DNA of 64,000 nt from Pseudomonas helleri (GCF_001043025.1 NZ_JYLD01000005.1:124001-188000); one strand, 5' to 3'; positions 17,661 to 26,494 are shown, numbered from the stretch's first letter. The notes: generated from the letters alone by a model not told the origin. Translations and numbers: made by a program.

Positions 17661-18331
17661 TGACTCGTTTATTTCCCATGTTTACCACTATTGCAGCGAT
17701 GGGGGTCAGTACGACGCTAATGGCTGCAGAGTTCGCCCTGTATCCGACAGGGCCAAGTGCAGACTCGGCATTCATACGCTTCGTCAACGCCAGCCCTGCG
17801 CCGCTGGAGGTGGTTGCTCAGCCTGGGCAGGCGCCGCTGCGTCTGGAGACGGCGCAGCCGGTGTCGCTGTTGTTTCCCGTGGACTCCAGCAAACCGGTCA
17901 AGGGCACGTTGGTCAGTGGCGGGCAGAAGTTGCCCATCGATTTGAAGATCGAGCCCAGTGAGTTTGTCACGGTGTTTGCTGTGCCGGATGGCGCGGGTAT
18001 TCAACAGGCGGTGGTGCGCGAGCCCGACACTGACTTCAACGCTTTAAAGGCGTCGCTGGCGTTTTTTAATGTCGATGCGTCATGTGCCGATGCCGCGCTG
18101 CTTGCTGCGGGCCGTAACGCTGAGTTGTTCAAGTCTGTCCCGGTCAACACCGCCCAGCGCCGCCTGATCAATCCGGTGCAATTGTCGGTGCAACTGGTGT
18201 GCGCGAATACCAATGCAGGCGCTGCGCTGGATCTGGGCCAACTCAAGGCGGGCGAGCGTTACAGCGTGATGTTGGTGCCGTCTGCCAGCGGGCCGCGGTT
18301 GTTGCACGCAACGGACACTCTATCCCACTGA
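17660..18331 (+). CDS. wssG: WssG, AlgF-like periplasmic acetylation protein
   Basis: 223 residues from a GTG at 17660 that overlaps the wssF stop by one base. The signal peptide (MFTTIAAMGVSTTLMAAE) is cleaved near residue 23, and the mature N-terminus FALYPTGPSADSAFIRFVNAS matches AlgF-family proteins. AlgF is the adaptor of alginate O-acetylation; WssG is its counterpart for cellulose and probably links the membrane acyltransferase WssH to the terminal transferase in the periplasm. No catalytic motif is expected or seen. Confidence 0.9.
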   Translation: MTRLFPMFTTIAAMGVSTTLMAAEFALYPTGPSADSAFIRFVNASPAPLEVVAQPGQAPLRLETAQPVSLLFPVDSSKPVKGTLVSGGQKLPIDLKIEPSEFVTVFAVPDGAGIQQAVVREPDTDFNALKASLAFFNVDASCADAALLAAGRNAELFKSVPVNTAQRRLINPVQLSVQLVCANTNAGAALDLGQLKAGERYSVMLVPSASGPRLLHATDTLSH

Positions 18332-18349
18332 TCGGATTCTGCCGCCGCC

Positions 18350-19765
18350 ATGGTCTTCGCCTCTCTCGAGTTTCTGACGTTATTTCTGCCAGCGTTCCTG
18401 CTCATCTATGCGCTGGGCAAGCCGCAGTGGCGTAACGTTATTTTGTTGATCGGCAGCTGGTTGTTTTACGGCTGGCTGAACCCAATGTTTCTCGCGTTGC
18501 ACATGGCGTTGACCGTGGTCGCGTGGGTCGGCGGGCTGCTGATTGACCGCTCGCGGGAAGACTCGAAGGGTCGTGTGCGGTTGTTGGTCGCGCTGATCGT
18601 GTTCAACACCGCCGTGCTCTGCTGGTACAAGTACGCCAACATCCTTGCGGCCACCTGGATGGAGTGGATCACCTACCCGGGTGCCATGCCGCTGGAATGG
18701 CAGCGCGTGGCGTTGCCTGCCGGGCTGTCGTTTATCGTGCTGCAGGCGATCTCTTATCTGGTGGATGTGCACCGCAAAACCGTGCCGGTCGAGCGCAGCT
18801 TTGTGAACTACGCCACCTACATTTCGATGTTCGGCCACTCGATTGCAGGGCCGATTATTCGTTACGACTGGGTGCGCCGCGAGCTGGTCAAGCGCTACTT
18901 CGACTGGCAGAACTTCTCGCTGGGTGCTCGCCGTTTCATGATCGGCATGTGCATGAAGGTGCTGGTGGCCGACACCCTGTCGCCGTTAGTGGACGTGGCG
19001 TTTCATCTGGACAACCCGTCTTTTGTCGATGCCTGGATCGGCTGCCTGGCGTACTCACTGCAACTGTTTTTCGACTTTGCCGGTTACAGCGCCATGGCCA
19101 TCGGCCTGGGCTTGATGCTGGGCTTTCACTTCCCGGAAAACTTCAATCAGCCGTACCTGGCCCGAAGCATTCAGGACTTCTGGCGGCGCTGGCACATGTC
19201 GCTGTCCAGCTGGTTGCGCGACTACCTGTACATCGCCTTGGGTGGCAACCGCAATGGCGCCTGGAAAACCTACCGCAACCTGTTCCTGACCATGGCCATC
19301 GCCGGTCTGTGGCATGGCGGCGACAGCTGGAACTACCTGCTGTGGGGCGCTGCGCATGGTATTGCATTGTGCGTGGACCGCCTGTGGTCGCGCTCGACCT
19401 TGCCGAGCATCCCGCCGGTGCTGGCGCACACCTTGACCCTGTTGTTTGTGTTTATGGCCTGGACGTTGTTCCGCGCGCCGGACTTCCATTCGGCGTTGAA
19501 CATGTACGCCGGGCAGATTGGTTTGCACGACTTTGCACTGGGTGATGCGCTGGCCGTGACCCTGCGTTCGGCCCATGGCCTGGCGGCTTTGCTGGGGATC
19601 GCCTGCATCCTCGCGCCGGCCTTTAAAAGCCGGTATGAGCAACGCTTCGGCGGCTCAGCGCTGTATGCACCGATAGCGGCCGTGTGGCCGGTGGCGGGTT
19701 TTCTGCTCTCGTTCGCGTTGATCGCGAGCCGTGAAGCGGTGCCTTTCCTGTACTTCCAGTTCTGA
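18350..19765 (+). CDS. wssH: WssH, MBOAT acyltransferase (AlgI-like)
   Basis: 471 residues, polytopic. It carries the MBOAT hallmarks: RRWHMSLSSWLRDYLYI with a conserved His near residue 282 and AGLWHGGDSWNYLLWG with the catalytic His near residue 322, plus FDFAGYSAMAIGL upstream. It should move acetyl groups from a cytoplasmic donor across the inner membrane for cellulose O-acetylation, as AlgI does for alginate. It begins 18 bp after wssG and overlaps the wssI start by one base. Confidence 0.95.
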   Translation: MVFASLEFLTLFLPAFLLIYALGKPQWRNVILLIGSWLFYGWLNPMFLALHMALTVVAWVGGLLIDRSREDSKGRVRLLVALIVFNTAVLCWYKYANILAATWMEWITYPGAMPLEWQRVALPAGLSFIVLQAISYLVDVHRKTVPVERSFVNYATYISMFGHSIAGPIIRYDWVRRELVKRYFDWQNFSLGARRFMIGMCMKVLVADTLSPLVDVAFHLDNPSFVDAWIGCLAYSLQLFFDFAGYSAMAIGLGLMLGFHFPENFNQPYLARSIQDFWRRWHMSLSSWLRDYLYIALGGNRNGAWKTYRNLFLTMAIAGLWHGGDSWNYLLWGAAHGIALCVDRLWSRSTLPSIPPVLAHTLTLLFVFMAWTLFRAPDFHSALNMYAGQIGLHDFALGDALAVTLRSAHGLAALLGIACILAPAFKSRYEQRFGGSALYAPIAAVWPVAGFLLSFALIASREAVPFLYFQF

Positions 19766-20919
19766 TGGCCGAGCCCATGCCTGACTCATCCCCAAAAGCG
19801 GTTATGCCGAGTGAATTCACGGCCCGTATCAGCAAGCTGTCCGGCTGGGTATTCGCCGCGTTTTTGCTGGCAAGCTTTGCCTCGGCTGTCTGGTTAATGG
19901 TCAGCGGCAAGGTTCAACTGTTGCCGCCCAACCTCACCCAGGACCAAGTGCTGCATGGCGAGGTCACCCATAAAATCGCCAAGCAATTATCGATGGCGGC
20001 GGTGCCTGAACGCGCCGCCGATCTGGAGCGCGCGGCCAGTTGGCTGACCTTCCATGACACCGGCGCGCGGGTGCGTCCGGGCTGTGACGGATGGTTATTC
20101 CTGACCGACGAAATGCGCATCAACCGTCACGCCCAAGACAACGCCGACACCAAAGCGGCAGCGGTGGTCGACATTCAACAGCGCCTGGCCAAGCGCGGGA
20201 TTCAATTGCTGGTGGCGGTGGTGCCGGACAAGAGCCGGATTGGCGCTTCACAACTGTGCGATTTGCGTCGCCCGGCGCAATTGCAGGATCGCGCGGTGGC
20301 CTGGGTTGCCGCGCTCAATAAGGCGGGCGTCAAGGCCATCGACCTGGCGCCCACTCTGCAACCGCTGGGTGCCGAGGCGTTTCTGCGCACTGACACTCAC
20401 TGGAGCGAAGTGGGCTCATCGGCGGCGGCCAAAGCGATTGCCCAGCACGTGCAGGCCATGGGCATCAACGCCACCCCGCACACAGACTACGAGCGCACAG
20501 TGCAAAGCCCGGCCCGCCGTCCGGGTGACCTGGTGCACCTGGCGGGCCTTGACTGGTTGCCGGTAAGTGCTCAGCCCGCCCCGGAAACAGTGGCGGCTAG
20601 CGAGTTCAGCGAGAAAAAGACCGAAGGTAGCAGCGGGGCGGCCAGCGAAGATGACCTGTTTGGCGACGACAACCTGCCCAACATAGCGCTGATCGGCACC
20701 TCCTTTTCGCGTAACTCCAACTTCCTGGGTTTCCTGCAACAGGCGCTGGCCGCGCCGGTGGGCAACTTCTCCAAGGATGGCGGCGAGTTTTCTGGTGGTG
20801 CGAACACCTACTTCAACAACCCGGCTTTCAAAGACACTCCGCCCAAACTGGTGATCTGGGAAATCCCCGAGCGCGACATCCAGACGCCATACAACGAGCT
20901 GATTGAGTGGGCCAAGTAA
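19765..20919 (+). CDS. wssI: WssI, AlgJ/AlgX-like SGNH acetyltransferase
   Basis: 384 residues with an N-terminal signal-anchor (LSGWVFAAFLLASFASAVWLM). AlgJ/AlgX-type SGNH features: VVPDKSRIGASQL, the catalytic TDTHWSEVG block (Asp and His), and LIGTSFSRNSNFLGFL supplying the Ser. It is expected to transfer acetyl groups to cellulose at the periplasmic face, receiving them from WssH/WssG. It is the last gene of the operon: no wssJ-like second MinD gene follows, unlike in P. fluorescens SBW25. Confidence 0.92.
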   Translation: MAEPMPDSSPKAVMPSEFTARISKLSGWVFAAFLLASFASAVWLMVSGKVQLLPPNLTQDQVLHGEVTHKIAKQLSMAAVPERAADLERAASWLTFHDTGARVRPGCDGWLFLTDEMRINRHAQDNADTKAAAVVDIQQRLAKRGIQLLVAVVPDKSRIGASQLCDLRRPAQLQDRAVAWVAALNKAGVKAIDLAPTLQPLGAEAFLRTDTHWSEVGSSAAAKAIAQHVQAMGINATPHTDYERTVQSPARRPGDLVHLAGLDWLPVSAQPAPETVAASEFSEKKTEGSSGAASEDDLFGDDNLPNIALIGTSFSRNSNFLGFLQQALAAPVGNFSKDGGEFSGGANTYFNNPAFKDTPPKLVIWEIPERDIQTPYNELIEWAK

Positions 20920-21024
20920 GACAGCGGCGAATGCAGCGATTCAGCAAAATGGTGAATCAGAAGCGGGCATGACCCTGTGTAGCTTCAAGTGCTAGCTTTG
21001 GCAAAACAGACTCCGGGCTATCTG

Positions 21025-21120
21025 ATGACGAGTGAAGAGATTGCAATTGAAGAGGTCGCACTTGAGTTTGTGCGAGTGAACCGCTCTTCGCTCGAGGCTG
21101 AAAAAAATGACTGTCAATAA
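21025..21120 (+). CDS. Short ORF, possible 5' part of a frameshifted small gene
   Basis: 31 codons from ATG at 21025 (or 43 from a GTG at 20989). The peptide MTSEEIAIEEVALEFVRV is acidic and amphipathic. It ends just past an A7 run (21101-21107) at which the next ORF begins in the +1 frame. Removing one A would join the two into a single protein of about 69 to 81 residues. No RBS is obvious upstream of 21025, so expression as drawn is uncertain. Confidence 0.3.
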   Translation: MTSEEIAIEEVALEFVRVNRSSLEAEKNDCQ

Positions 21121-21277
21121 GGCCGAAAAACCCAGTCCCTTGGCCGATTTTTTCTGCAACGCATCGATAGAGAAGAAGCGCGAAGTCTTCAACATCGTGA
21201 TAAGCAAGGCAATTGCCTCTCAGCGCAGCGTTGTCGAAAAGGCAGAAGCCATCAAAAAATCCCGTAAGAGCGCCTAA
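21107..21277 (+). CDS. Small hypothetical protein (56 aa)
   Basis: Starts MTVNKAEKPSPLADFFCNAS and ends in a Lys/Arg-rich helix (KAEAIKKSRKSA). The composition is strongly protein-like: charged, with regular helix-forming heptads. A GAGG ribosome-binding site lies nine bases upstream of the ATG, inside the preceding short ORF. The antisense open frame 20957-21328 looks like a shadow. Function unknown; it may be a complete small protein or the 3' part of a gene broken at the A7 run. Confidence 0.5.
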   Translation: MTVNKAEKPSPLADFFCNASIEKKREVFNIVISKAIASQRSVVEKAEAIKKSRKSA

Positions 21278-21328
21278 CTCCAACTTCTTCAACTTCGCGC
21301 AGCGCCTGGGTAGTCTTGGCGCACGCAA

Positions 21329-21388
21329 CCCCCGTAGCAGTTGACGAGCTCAGCGAGGCTACGTCCGGCTGCGAAGCAGTCGTCAAGA
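21329..21388. repeat. Interspersed repeat, type C
   Basis: CCCCGTAGCAGTTGACGAGC followed by tcagcgaggctacgtccggctgcgaagcagtcg. Two closely related copies lie within the tandem array at 31194-31500. Confidence 0.75.
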
Positions 21389-21467
21389 TCTTTTACTGGC
21401 ACCGGCAGCATGAGGCGCCGGGGTCTATGCTCACAGTCCTTCGCCATTCCTCAAAAGGACTGCAGCC

Positions 21468-22544
21468 ATGACCGAAAAGACGTTGTTTGAGCCTTACGCC
21501 CTTGGGCACCTTACGCTTGCCAACCGCATCGTGATGGCGCCGCTGACGCGTAACCGCGCGGGTAAAGGGTTTGTGCCCAGTGAGTTTGCGCCAGAGTATT
21601 ACGGCCAGCGGGCCTCGGCCGGTTTGCTGATTTCAGAAGCCACGCAAATTTCTCAGCAAGGGCAGGGCTATCAGGACACGCCCGGTATTTATTCCCCGGC
21701 GCAGATTGACGGCTGGCGTGCAGTGACTGATGCCGTGCATGCCATGGGCGGGCGGATCTTTGCCCAGTTATGGCATGTGGGACGGATCTCCCACGTAGAC
21801 CTGCAACCCGATGGCGGTGCTCCGGTCGCGCCTTCAGCGCTGCGGGCCGAGAGCAAAACCTTCGTCAATAACAGTTTTGTGGACGTCTCTGAACCTCGGG
21901 CGCTGGAGCTTGAGGAGTTGCCGGGCATCATCAACGATTTTCGTCAGGCCGCCGCCAATGCCATCAAGGCAGGCTTTGACGGGGTCGAGATCCATGGCGC
22001 AAACGGTTACTTGCTGGACCAATTCGCCAAAGACGGCGCCAACCTGCGTGACGACGCCTATGGCGGTTCCATCGTCAACCGTGCCCGCTTGTTGCTGGAG
22101 GTGGCGTCGGCGGTGGCCAGCGAGATCGGCCCGCAGCGCACCGGTATCCGTATTTCGCCGGTTTCCCCGGCCAACGGGATTACCAGTAGCGATCCGCAGG
22201 CGCAGTTTGATTACATCGTCGACCAGTTATCGGCGCTCGACCTGGTGTACCTGCATGTAGTGGAAGGTGCGACCGGTGGGCCGCGTGATGTGGCGCCCTT
22301 TGACTATGCCGGGCTGCGTCGACGTTTCAAAAATACCTACATCGCCAATAACGGCTATGACCTGGCGCTGGCGAAGCAGCAATTGGCAGAAAACAAGGCA
22401 GATTTGTTCGCGTTCGGGCGGCCATTTATTGCCAATCCGGATTTGGTCGAACGCCTGAAAACCGGTGCGCCTCTGGCTGAGCTGGATCCGAACACCCTGT
22501 ATGGCGGGGGCGCTGCCGGATATATCGACTACCCGACGTTGTAG
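21468..22544 (+). CDS. Old Yellow Enzyme-family alkene reductase (NemA/xenobiotic reductase type)
   Basis: 358 residues, FMN-dependent TIM-barrel. Family motifs: RIVMAPLTRNRA near the N-terminus, ASAGLLISEATQIS, the substrate-binding GVEIHGANGYLLDQF (His and Asn acceptors) near residue 170, and AFGRPFIANPDLVERL at the FMN phosphate site. Members reduce activated C=C bonds and nitro compounds with NADPH. An AAGGA RBS precedes the ATG by about 9 bases. It appears monocistronic, and the stop is followed directly by a type B repeat. Confidence 0.92.
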   Translation: MTEKTLFEPYALGHLTLANRIVMAPLTRNRAGKGFVPSEFAPEYYGQRASAGLLISEATQISQQGQGYQDTPGIYSPAQIDGWRAVTDAVHAMGGRIFAQLWHVGRISHVDLQPDGGAPVAPSALRAESKTFVNNSFVDVSEPRALELEELPGIINDFRQAAANAIKAGFDGVEIHGANGYLLDQFAKDGANLRDDAYGGSIVNRARLLLEVASAVASEIGPQRTGIRISPVSPANGITSSDPQAQFDYIVDQLSALDLVYLHVVEGATGGPRDVAPFDYAGLRRRFKNTYIANNGYDLALAKQQLAENKADLFAFGRPFIANPDLVERLKTGAPLAELDPNTLYGGGAAGYIDYPTL

Positions 22545-22601
22545 TCGCTGACGAGGCACGAAGGCTGCGAGAAGAGGTAAATAAAACGATTTTCGCAGCC
22601 T
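22541..22601 (+). repeat. Type B repeat forming a hairpin after the reductase gene
   Basis: The type B motif GTAGTCGCTGACGAGGCACG overlaps the reductase stop codon. AGGCTGCGA (22562-22570) pairs with TCGCAGCCT (22593-22601). No T-run follows, so terminator activity is uncertain. Confidence 0.6.
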
Positions 22602-22682
22602 CATGCTTGGGCAACGATTACAGGTATTGCGAATTTTTTGGGTTATTCGTTGGATGCCTGGCGGCTGAATAACACTGGAAAA

Positions 22683-22757
22683 TGGCAGGGGCGGCTGGAT
22701 TTGAACCAACGCATGGCAGGATCAAAACCTGCTGCCTTACCGCTTGGCGACGCCCCT
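22683..22757 (-). tRNA. tRNA-Gln (anticodon TTG), CCA encoded
   Basis: Read on the minus strand, the 75-nt cloverleaf has acceptor AGGGGCG/CGCCCCT, D arm TCGCCAAGCGGTAAGGCA, anticodon stem GCAGG/CCTGC enclosing TTTTGAT (anticodon TTG), a T loop TTCAAAT and an encoded CCA at 22683-22685. Confidence 0.93.
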
Positions 22758-23007
22758 GTATCTGTTGCGAAGAGTGCCTGGCACTCTGTGTGACGCTGCT
22801 TACTGCGAGGTCTTTAAGATCTGCTGTAAGAGTGGGCGAGAATATATCGACATTTTCTCGACCTGTGAACCCCCTGAATGAAAAAAATCACGTAAAAACA
22901 GCCGCTTAGTATTTTTTTAGGGCATACCGAGAGTTTTTTTGCCCTGGCGCGCTCTTGTCTGGTCAAAAAATAGCCTTGCGCTTGTGAAATTTACCGAGTA
23001 ATTTTTC

Positions 23008-23033
23008 ATGAAATTAAGCTAAATAAATTTCAT
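23008..23033. promoter_or_regulatory. Candidate operator of the HTH-cupin regulator
   Basis: Inverted repeat ATGAAATT (23008-23015) / AATTTCAT (23026-23033) with a 10-bp spacer, plus an overlapping TTTCATGAAA palindrome and another TGAAATTT half-site near 22984. It lies about 30 bp upstream of the regulator start, so autoregulation is plausible. The rest of 22758-23059 shows no gene. Confidence 0.4.
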
Positions 23034-23059
23034 GGCGGTATAAATGTGCCTTCAAGGCT

Positions 23060-23632
23060 GTGCGGAATCAGGGCGTGAATAAACAAGAAGAAATCGCTGC
23101 GCTGGCGATCCTCATTCACGATCTGCGCAAGCACAAAAAAGTCACCCTCACGGAACTGGCCGATAAAATTGGCCGCTCGGTGGGTTTTATGTCTCAGGTT
23201 GAGCGCGGTCTGTCGCGGCCGACGGTGGCAGATCTCACCGCCATCAGCGAAACGCTGGACGTACCGACCACCTATTTCTACAACATGCCCAAGCCCAAAG
23301 CCTTGTCCTGGGTCACTCGGCCGGACGAGCGCCGCACCCTGTACCTGGCCAACGGCATCACCGACATTCTGGTTTCGCCGAAAATCCGCGCATCGTTTTC
23401 CATGCTCGAAAGTCTGCTGGAGGCGGGTGCCACCAGCGGCGAGCGGCACATGCTCGACAGCTCCGAGCAGGGCGGCTATGTGCTGGAGGGCGAGCTGACC
23501 TTATGGCTGGGCGATGACGAAGACCCGGTGACCTTGCGCGCCGGCGACAGTTTTCAGTTCGACAGCAACACCTTGTGCCGTTACGCCAACCTGACCGAGC
23601 AGCTCACACGCGTGCTGTGGGTCTACACCTGA
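23060..23632 (+). CDS. XRE-HTH/cupin transcriptional regulator, PuuR-like
   Basis: 190 residues from a GTG at 23060 (a GTG at 23075 is an alternative). The N-terminal XRE helix-turn-helix (TLTELADKIGRSVGFMSQVE, about 32-51) is followed by a C-terminal cupin domain with ERHMLDSSEQGGYVLEGEL near 128-146 and LRAGDSFQFDS. This architecture is that of PuuR-type regulators of polyamine degradation. It ends 7 bp before the glutamine-synthetase-like gene, so it very likely controls that gene and itself. Confidence 0.85.
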   Translation: MRNQGVNKQEEIAALAILIHDLRKHKKVTLTELADKIGRSVGFMSQVERGLSRPTVADLTAISETLDVPTTYFYNMPKPKALSWVTRPDERRTLYLANGITDILVSPKIRASFSMLESLLEAGATSGERHMLDSSEQGGYVLEGELTLWLGDDEDPVTLRAGDSFQFDSNTLCRYANLTEQLTRVLWVYT

Positions 23633-23639
23633 TTTAAGG

Positions 23640-24995
23640 ATGAATACGATGGATGCTGCGTGCTCTGACCTGTTGGCCGAAGTGCGGACCTTTCGCCAGC
23701 GCTACCCGGATGTGCGGTATGTCGACCTGATTTCCCTGGACATACCGGGGCATTTTTACGGCAAACGTTATCCGATCGACATGCTGGAAAAAGTCGCGGG
23801 GGGCAGCGCGCTCAAGTTGCCGCAAAACTGCGTGTTGCTGGGGGCGCAGGGCGGGTTGTTCAAGATCGGTGATTATTGCTTTAACGATGGCGACCCTGAT
23901 GCCGTGCGCCGTCTGGTGCCCGGCACACTCAAGCCGGTGACTTGGGAAGGCCAGCCTCTGGGGCAGATGCTGATTACCTCTGACGGCACGGCAAAACCCA
24001 TCGAATTCGAGCCGCGTGAAGTCCTCGCGCAAGTGCTTAACCGGTTGGCCAGCAAAGGCATTCATCCGGTGGTGGCGTTTGAGCTGGAGTTTTATCTCTT
24101 CGACAAGCACCTGCGTGATGGCCTGCCGCAATTTGCCCGTGACCCGTTCACCGACGGCACCGATGACCAGCCCAACATGCACATCGAGCGCCTGTCGCGT
24201 TTTGCCCCGGTGCTCAATGAAATGGTTGAGGCGGCGCAAATCCAGGGTATCGATGCCACGGTCATCACCGCCGAACTGGGCCCGGGCCAGTTTGAAATCA
24301 ACTTTGGCCACCTTGACGATGGTTTGCGTGCCGCCGACTGGTCAGCGCTGTTCTGCCGCAGCACCCGGGGTGTTGCAATGAAGCACGGTTACCGGGCCAG
24401 CTTTATGTCCAAGCCCTACCTGCATCAGCCGGGCAGCGGCATGCATGTGCACGTCAGCCTGTATGACGCGGCGGGCAACAACCTGCTGGCGGCCAATCAA
24501 CAGCAACCGCTGCGTCACGCCATTGCCGGCTGCCTGGAACTCTTGCCCGCGTGCATGCCGATTTTTGCCCCCAACCACAACGCATTCCGCCGTCTGGGTG
24601 GCACCACCAACATCGCCACCCGCGCCAGTTGGGGCTTTGAGGACCGCGACGCGTGCTTGCGGATTCCCGAGTCAGACAGCAAAAACCTGCGGGTGGAATA
24701 CCGTCTGGCGGGCGCCGATGCCAACCCGTATCTGGTGCTGGCGGCTATTCTGGTGGGGCTTGAGCACGGGCTTGAATCGGCCAAAGAGCCGATTGCGCCG
24801 CTCAACGAAGACCGCAACAGCGGCGTCGACTTCCCGCTGGACATGCTCGAAGCCGTGCGCGCCATGCAGCCCCAACCGCAGTTGCGCGCAGGTTTAGGGG
24901 TCGAGTTCGTCGACGTTTATTGTGAAAACAAACGCCAGGACCATCTGGCGTTTATGCAAGACATCAGCGCGCGGGAGTACCGCTGGTTTATGTGA
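23640..24995 (+). CDS. Glutamine-synthetase-family enzyme, gamma-glutamylpolyamine synthetase-like
   Basis: 451 residues of the GSI-type fold: metal-binding FELEFYLFD near residue 145, AELGPGQFEINFGH near 221, GSGMHVHVSLYD near 264 and the RLAGADANPYLVLAA segment near 357. GS proteins of this size adjacent to a PuuR-type regulator usually gamma-glutamylate amines (PuuA/PauA group) rather than ammonia. The amine cannot be deduced. ATG 23640 sits right on the AAGG; the in-frame ATG at 23649 has better RBS spacing and may be the true start. Confidence 0.82.
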   Translation: MNTMDAACSDLLAEVRTFRQRYPDVRYVDLISLDIPGHFYGKRYPIDMLEKVAGGSALKLPQNCVLLGAQGGLFKIGDYCFNDGDPDAVRRLVPGTLKPVTWEGQPLGQMLITSDGTAKPIEFEPREVLAQVLNRLASKGIHPVVAFELEFYLFDKHLRDGLPQFARDPFTDGTDDQPNMHIERLSRFAPVLNEMVEAAQIQGIDATVITAELGPGQFEINFGHLDDGLRAADWSALFCRSTRGVAMKHGYRASFMSKPYLHQPGSGMHVHVSLYDAAGNNLLAANQQQPLRHAIAGCLELLPACMPIFAPNHNAFRRLGGTTNIATRASWGFEDRDACLRIPESDSKNLRVEYRLAGADANPYLVLAAILVGLEHGLESAKEPIAPLNEDRNSGVDFPLDMLEAVRAMQPQPQLRAGLGVEFVDVYCENKRQDHLAFMQDISAREYRWFM

Positions 24996-25024
24996 GGCGG
25001 TCTTTGTCCAACCCGCAGGTTGTT

Positions 25025-25054
25025 CGAAATGTATCTGAATTAAGATACATTTCG
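25025..25054. promoter_or_regulatory. Perfect 12-bp inverted repeat, candidate operator
   Basis: CGAAATGTATCT (25025-25036) and its exact complement AGATACATTTCG (25043-25054) are separated by GAATTA. It sits in the 90-bp gap between the synthetase stop and the AraC-type gene. There is no T-run, so an operator is more likely than a terminator. Confidence 0.55.
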
Positions 25055-25085
25055 CAAAGACCCGCCCCGTGATCAGGTAAACACC

Positions 25086-25910
25086 ATGTCCAGCGATGTA
25101 TCGAGCGCCACCCCACGATTCTGGCGTGACCCGCAGATGCCCTTTATCGAGGCGCGCTCAATCGCCGATGGCCGCAAGGTGTGTTATGCCCGGCATTCTC
25201 ACGAAGTGTTTTCCATTGGCGCGATCACTGGCGGGCGCTCTACTTACCTGCACGAGAAAATCCGTCATACCGTCAGTACTGGCACTGTAGTGTTAATGAA
25301 TCCGGGTGAAGTGCATGCCTGCAACCCCATTGAAGACCAGCCATGGTCTTACCTGATGTTTTATGTCGACCCGCAGTGGTTGGCAGGCATTCAGCACGCC
25401 AGCGGGCGCGGCGCCAGGCAAGCGTTTCAGCCCATTGCTGCGACGCACACGCAATTGCCCGAACTGTTCAACGGGTTGCTTGGGTTGTATGCGCAACTGA
25501 TCGATCCCCTTAGCGAGACGCTGGCCAAGCATGAAGCTGCCGTTGGCTTTTTCTCGCTGTTGCAGCAGTCATTGGGCGGCTCGAAATTGCTCCCCAGGGT
25601 TGCCAACCGTCGCATAGAGCGTGTCGCCGCGTACATCGATGCGCAATTCATGCACTCGATCCGGCTGGAAGACATGTGTGAAGCAGCTAATCTGTCGCAG
25701 GCTTATCTGATTCGTGCGTTTGAGCAGCGCTATCACATGACGCCCCATGCCTACCTGACCAATCGCCGGGTGCAGCATGCCCAGGCCCAACTGCGCGACG
25801 GCACCTCCATTGCCGCCATTGCCCAGTTAAGCGGTTTTGCCGACCAGGCCCATTTGCAACGGGTGTTCAAAAAGCACCTTGCGGCCACGCCGGGTCAATA
25901 CAAGGCTTAA
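25086..25910 (+). CDS. AraC-family transcriptional regulator with N-terminal cupin
   Basis: 274 residues. The first about 160 residues form an AraC-type ligand-binding cupin (RHSHEVFSIGAITGG near residue 38; GTVVLMNPGEVHACNP near residue 68). The C-terminus has two HTH motifs (LEDMCEAANLSQAYLIRAFE and SIAAIAQLSGFADQAHLQRV) followed by the characteristic FKKHLAATPGQYK. It converges with and overlaps by 4 bp the LysE-type exporter gene, which it probably controls, a common AraC/LysE pairing. The perfect palindrome just upstream may be its own or another regulator's site. Confidence 0.87.
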   Translation: MSSDVSSATPRFWRDPQMPFIEARSIADGRKVCYARHSHEVFSIGAITGGRSTYLHEKIRHTVSTGTVVLMNPGEVHACNPIEDQPWSYLMFYVDPQWLAGIQHASGRGARQAFQPIAATHTQLPELFNGLLGLYAQLIDPLSETLAKHEAAVGFFSLLQQSLGGSKLLPRVANRRIERVAAYIDAQFMHSIRLEDMCEAANLSQAYLIRAFEQRYHMTPHAYLTNRRVQHAQAQLRDGTSIAAIAQLSGFADQAHLQRVFKKHLAATPGQYKA

Positions 25911-26494
25911 ATCCACAATAACGACACCGCGCAGGATGCCAGCAGCAATGCCATGCAGCGATTGAACATCCGTATGCGTGACGCGTTGTGCAGGTAGCGG
26001 TTCAGAAAAGCACCGGCGTAGACCCAGCACGCCACTGACACATAGCAAATCACAAAGTAAATCAGTGCGAAGGTCCAGATCAGCGTGGCTTCGCCGCTGG
26101 CGACAAATGCTCCCATCCCTGCGATGGCGGCCAGCCAGGCTTTGGGGTTCAGCCACTGCATCATCGCGCCGTTCATGAACGACGGTTGCAGTATCGTGCC
26201 TTGGGCATCGAGGCGCCCGTTATCGGCTGCCAGCTTCCAAGCCAGGTACAGCAAAAAGGCCATACCGGCCCAGCGGATCAGGTCGGTGAGCAGCGGCCAT
26301 TTTCTCAGCACCTCGTGCAGCCCAAACCCTGTGAACAACAGCAGCACCACAAAGCCCACCGTTGCGCCAAGAACATGGCGCAGGCTGGGCCCCAGCCCGA
26401 ATTGCCTGCCGCAACTCAGCGCCACGACATTAACCGGGCCCGGTGAAATGGAGGCCGCGAGGGCGAATACAGCCATGGAAACGAGCACGCTCAT
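25907..26494 (-). CDS. LysE/RhtB-family amino-acid exporter
   Basis: 195 residues with about six transmembrane helices. The N-terminal family signature ALAASISPGPVNVVAL (about 11-26) and the WLNPKAWLAA segment near residue 113 are diagnostic. It exports amino acids or derivatives across the inner membrane; the substrate is not evident. Its 3' end overlaps the convergent AraC regulator gene. Confidence 0.88.
   Translation of the reverse strand: MSVLVSMAVFALAASISPGPVNVVALSCGRQFGLGPSLRHVLGATVGFVVLLLFTGFGLHEVLRKWPLLTDLIRWAGMAFLLYLAWKLAADNGRLDAQGTILQPSFMNGAMMQWLNPKAWLAAIAGMGAFVASGEATLIWTFALIYFVICYVSVACWVYAGAFLNRYLHNASRIRMFNRCMALLLASCAVSLLWI

Noticed and set aside
20957..21328. 123-codon minus-strand ORF after wssI
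   Set aside because: The plus-strand small ORF at 21107 has an RBS and a more protein-like composition; the minus frame lacks both.
20920..21467. Possible wssJ after wssI
   Set aside because: No MinD/ParA motif (KGGVGKT) is present; only small ORFs and a repeat, so the operon ends at wssI.
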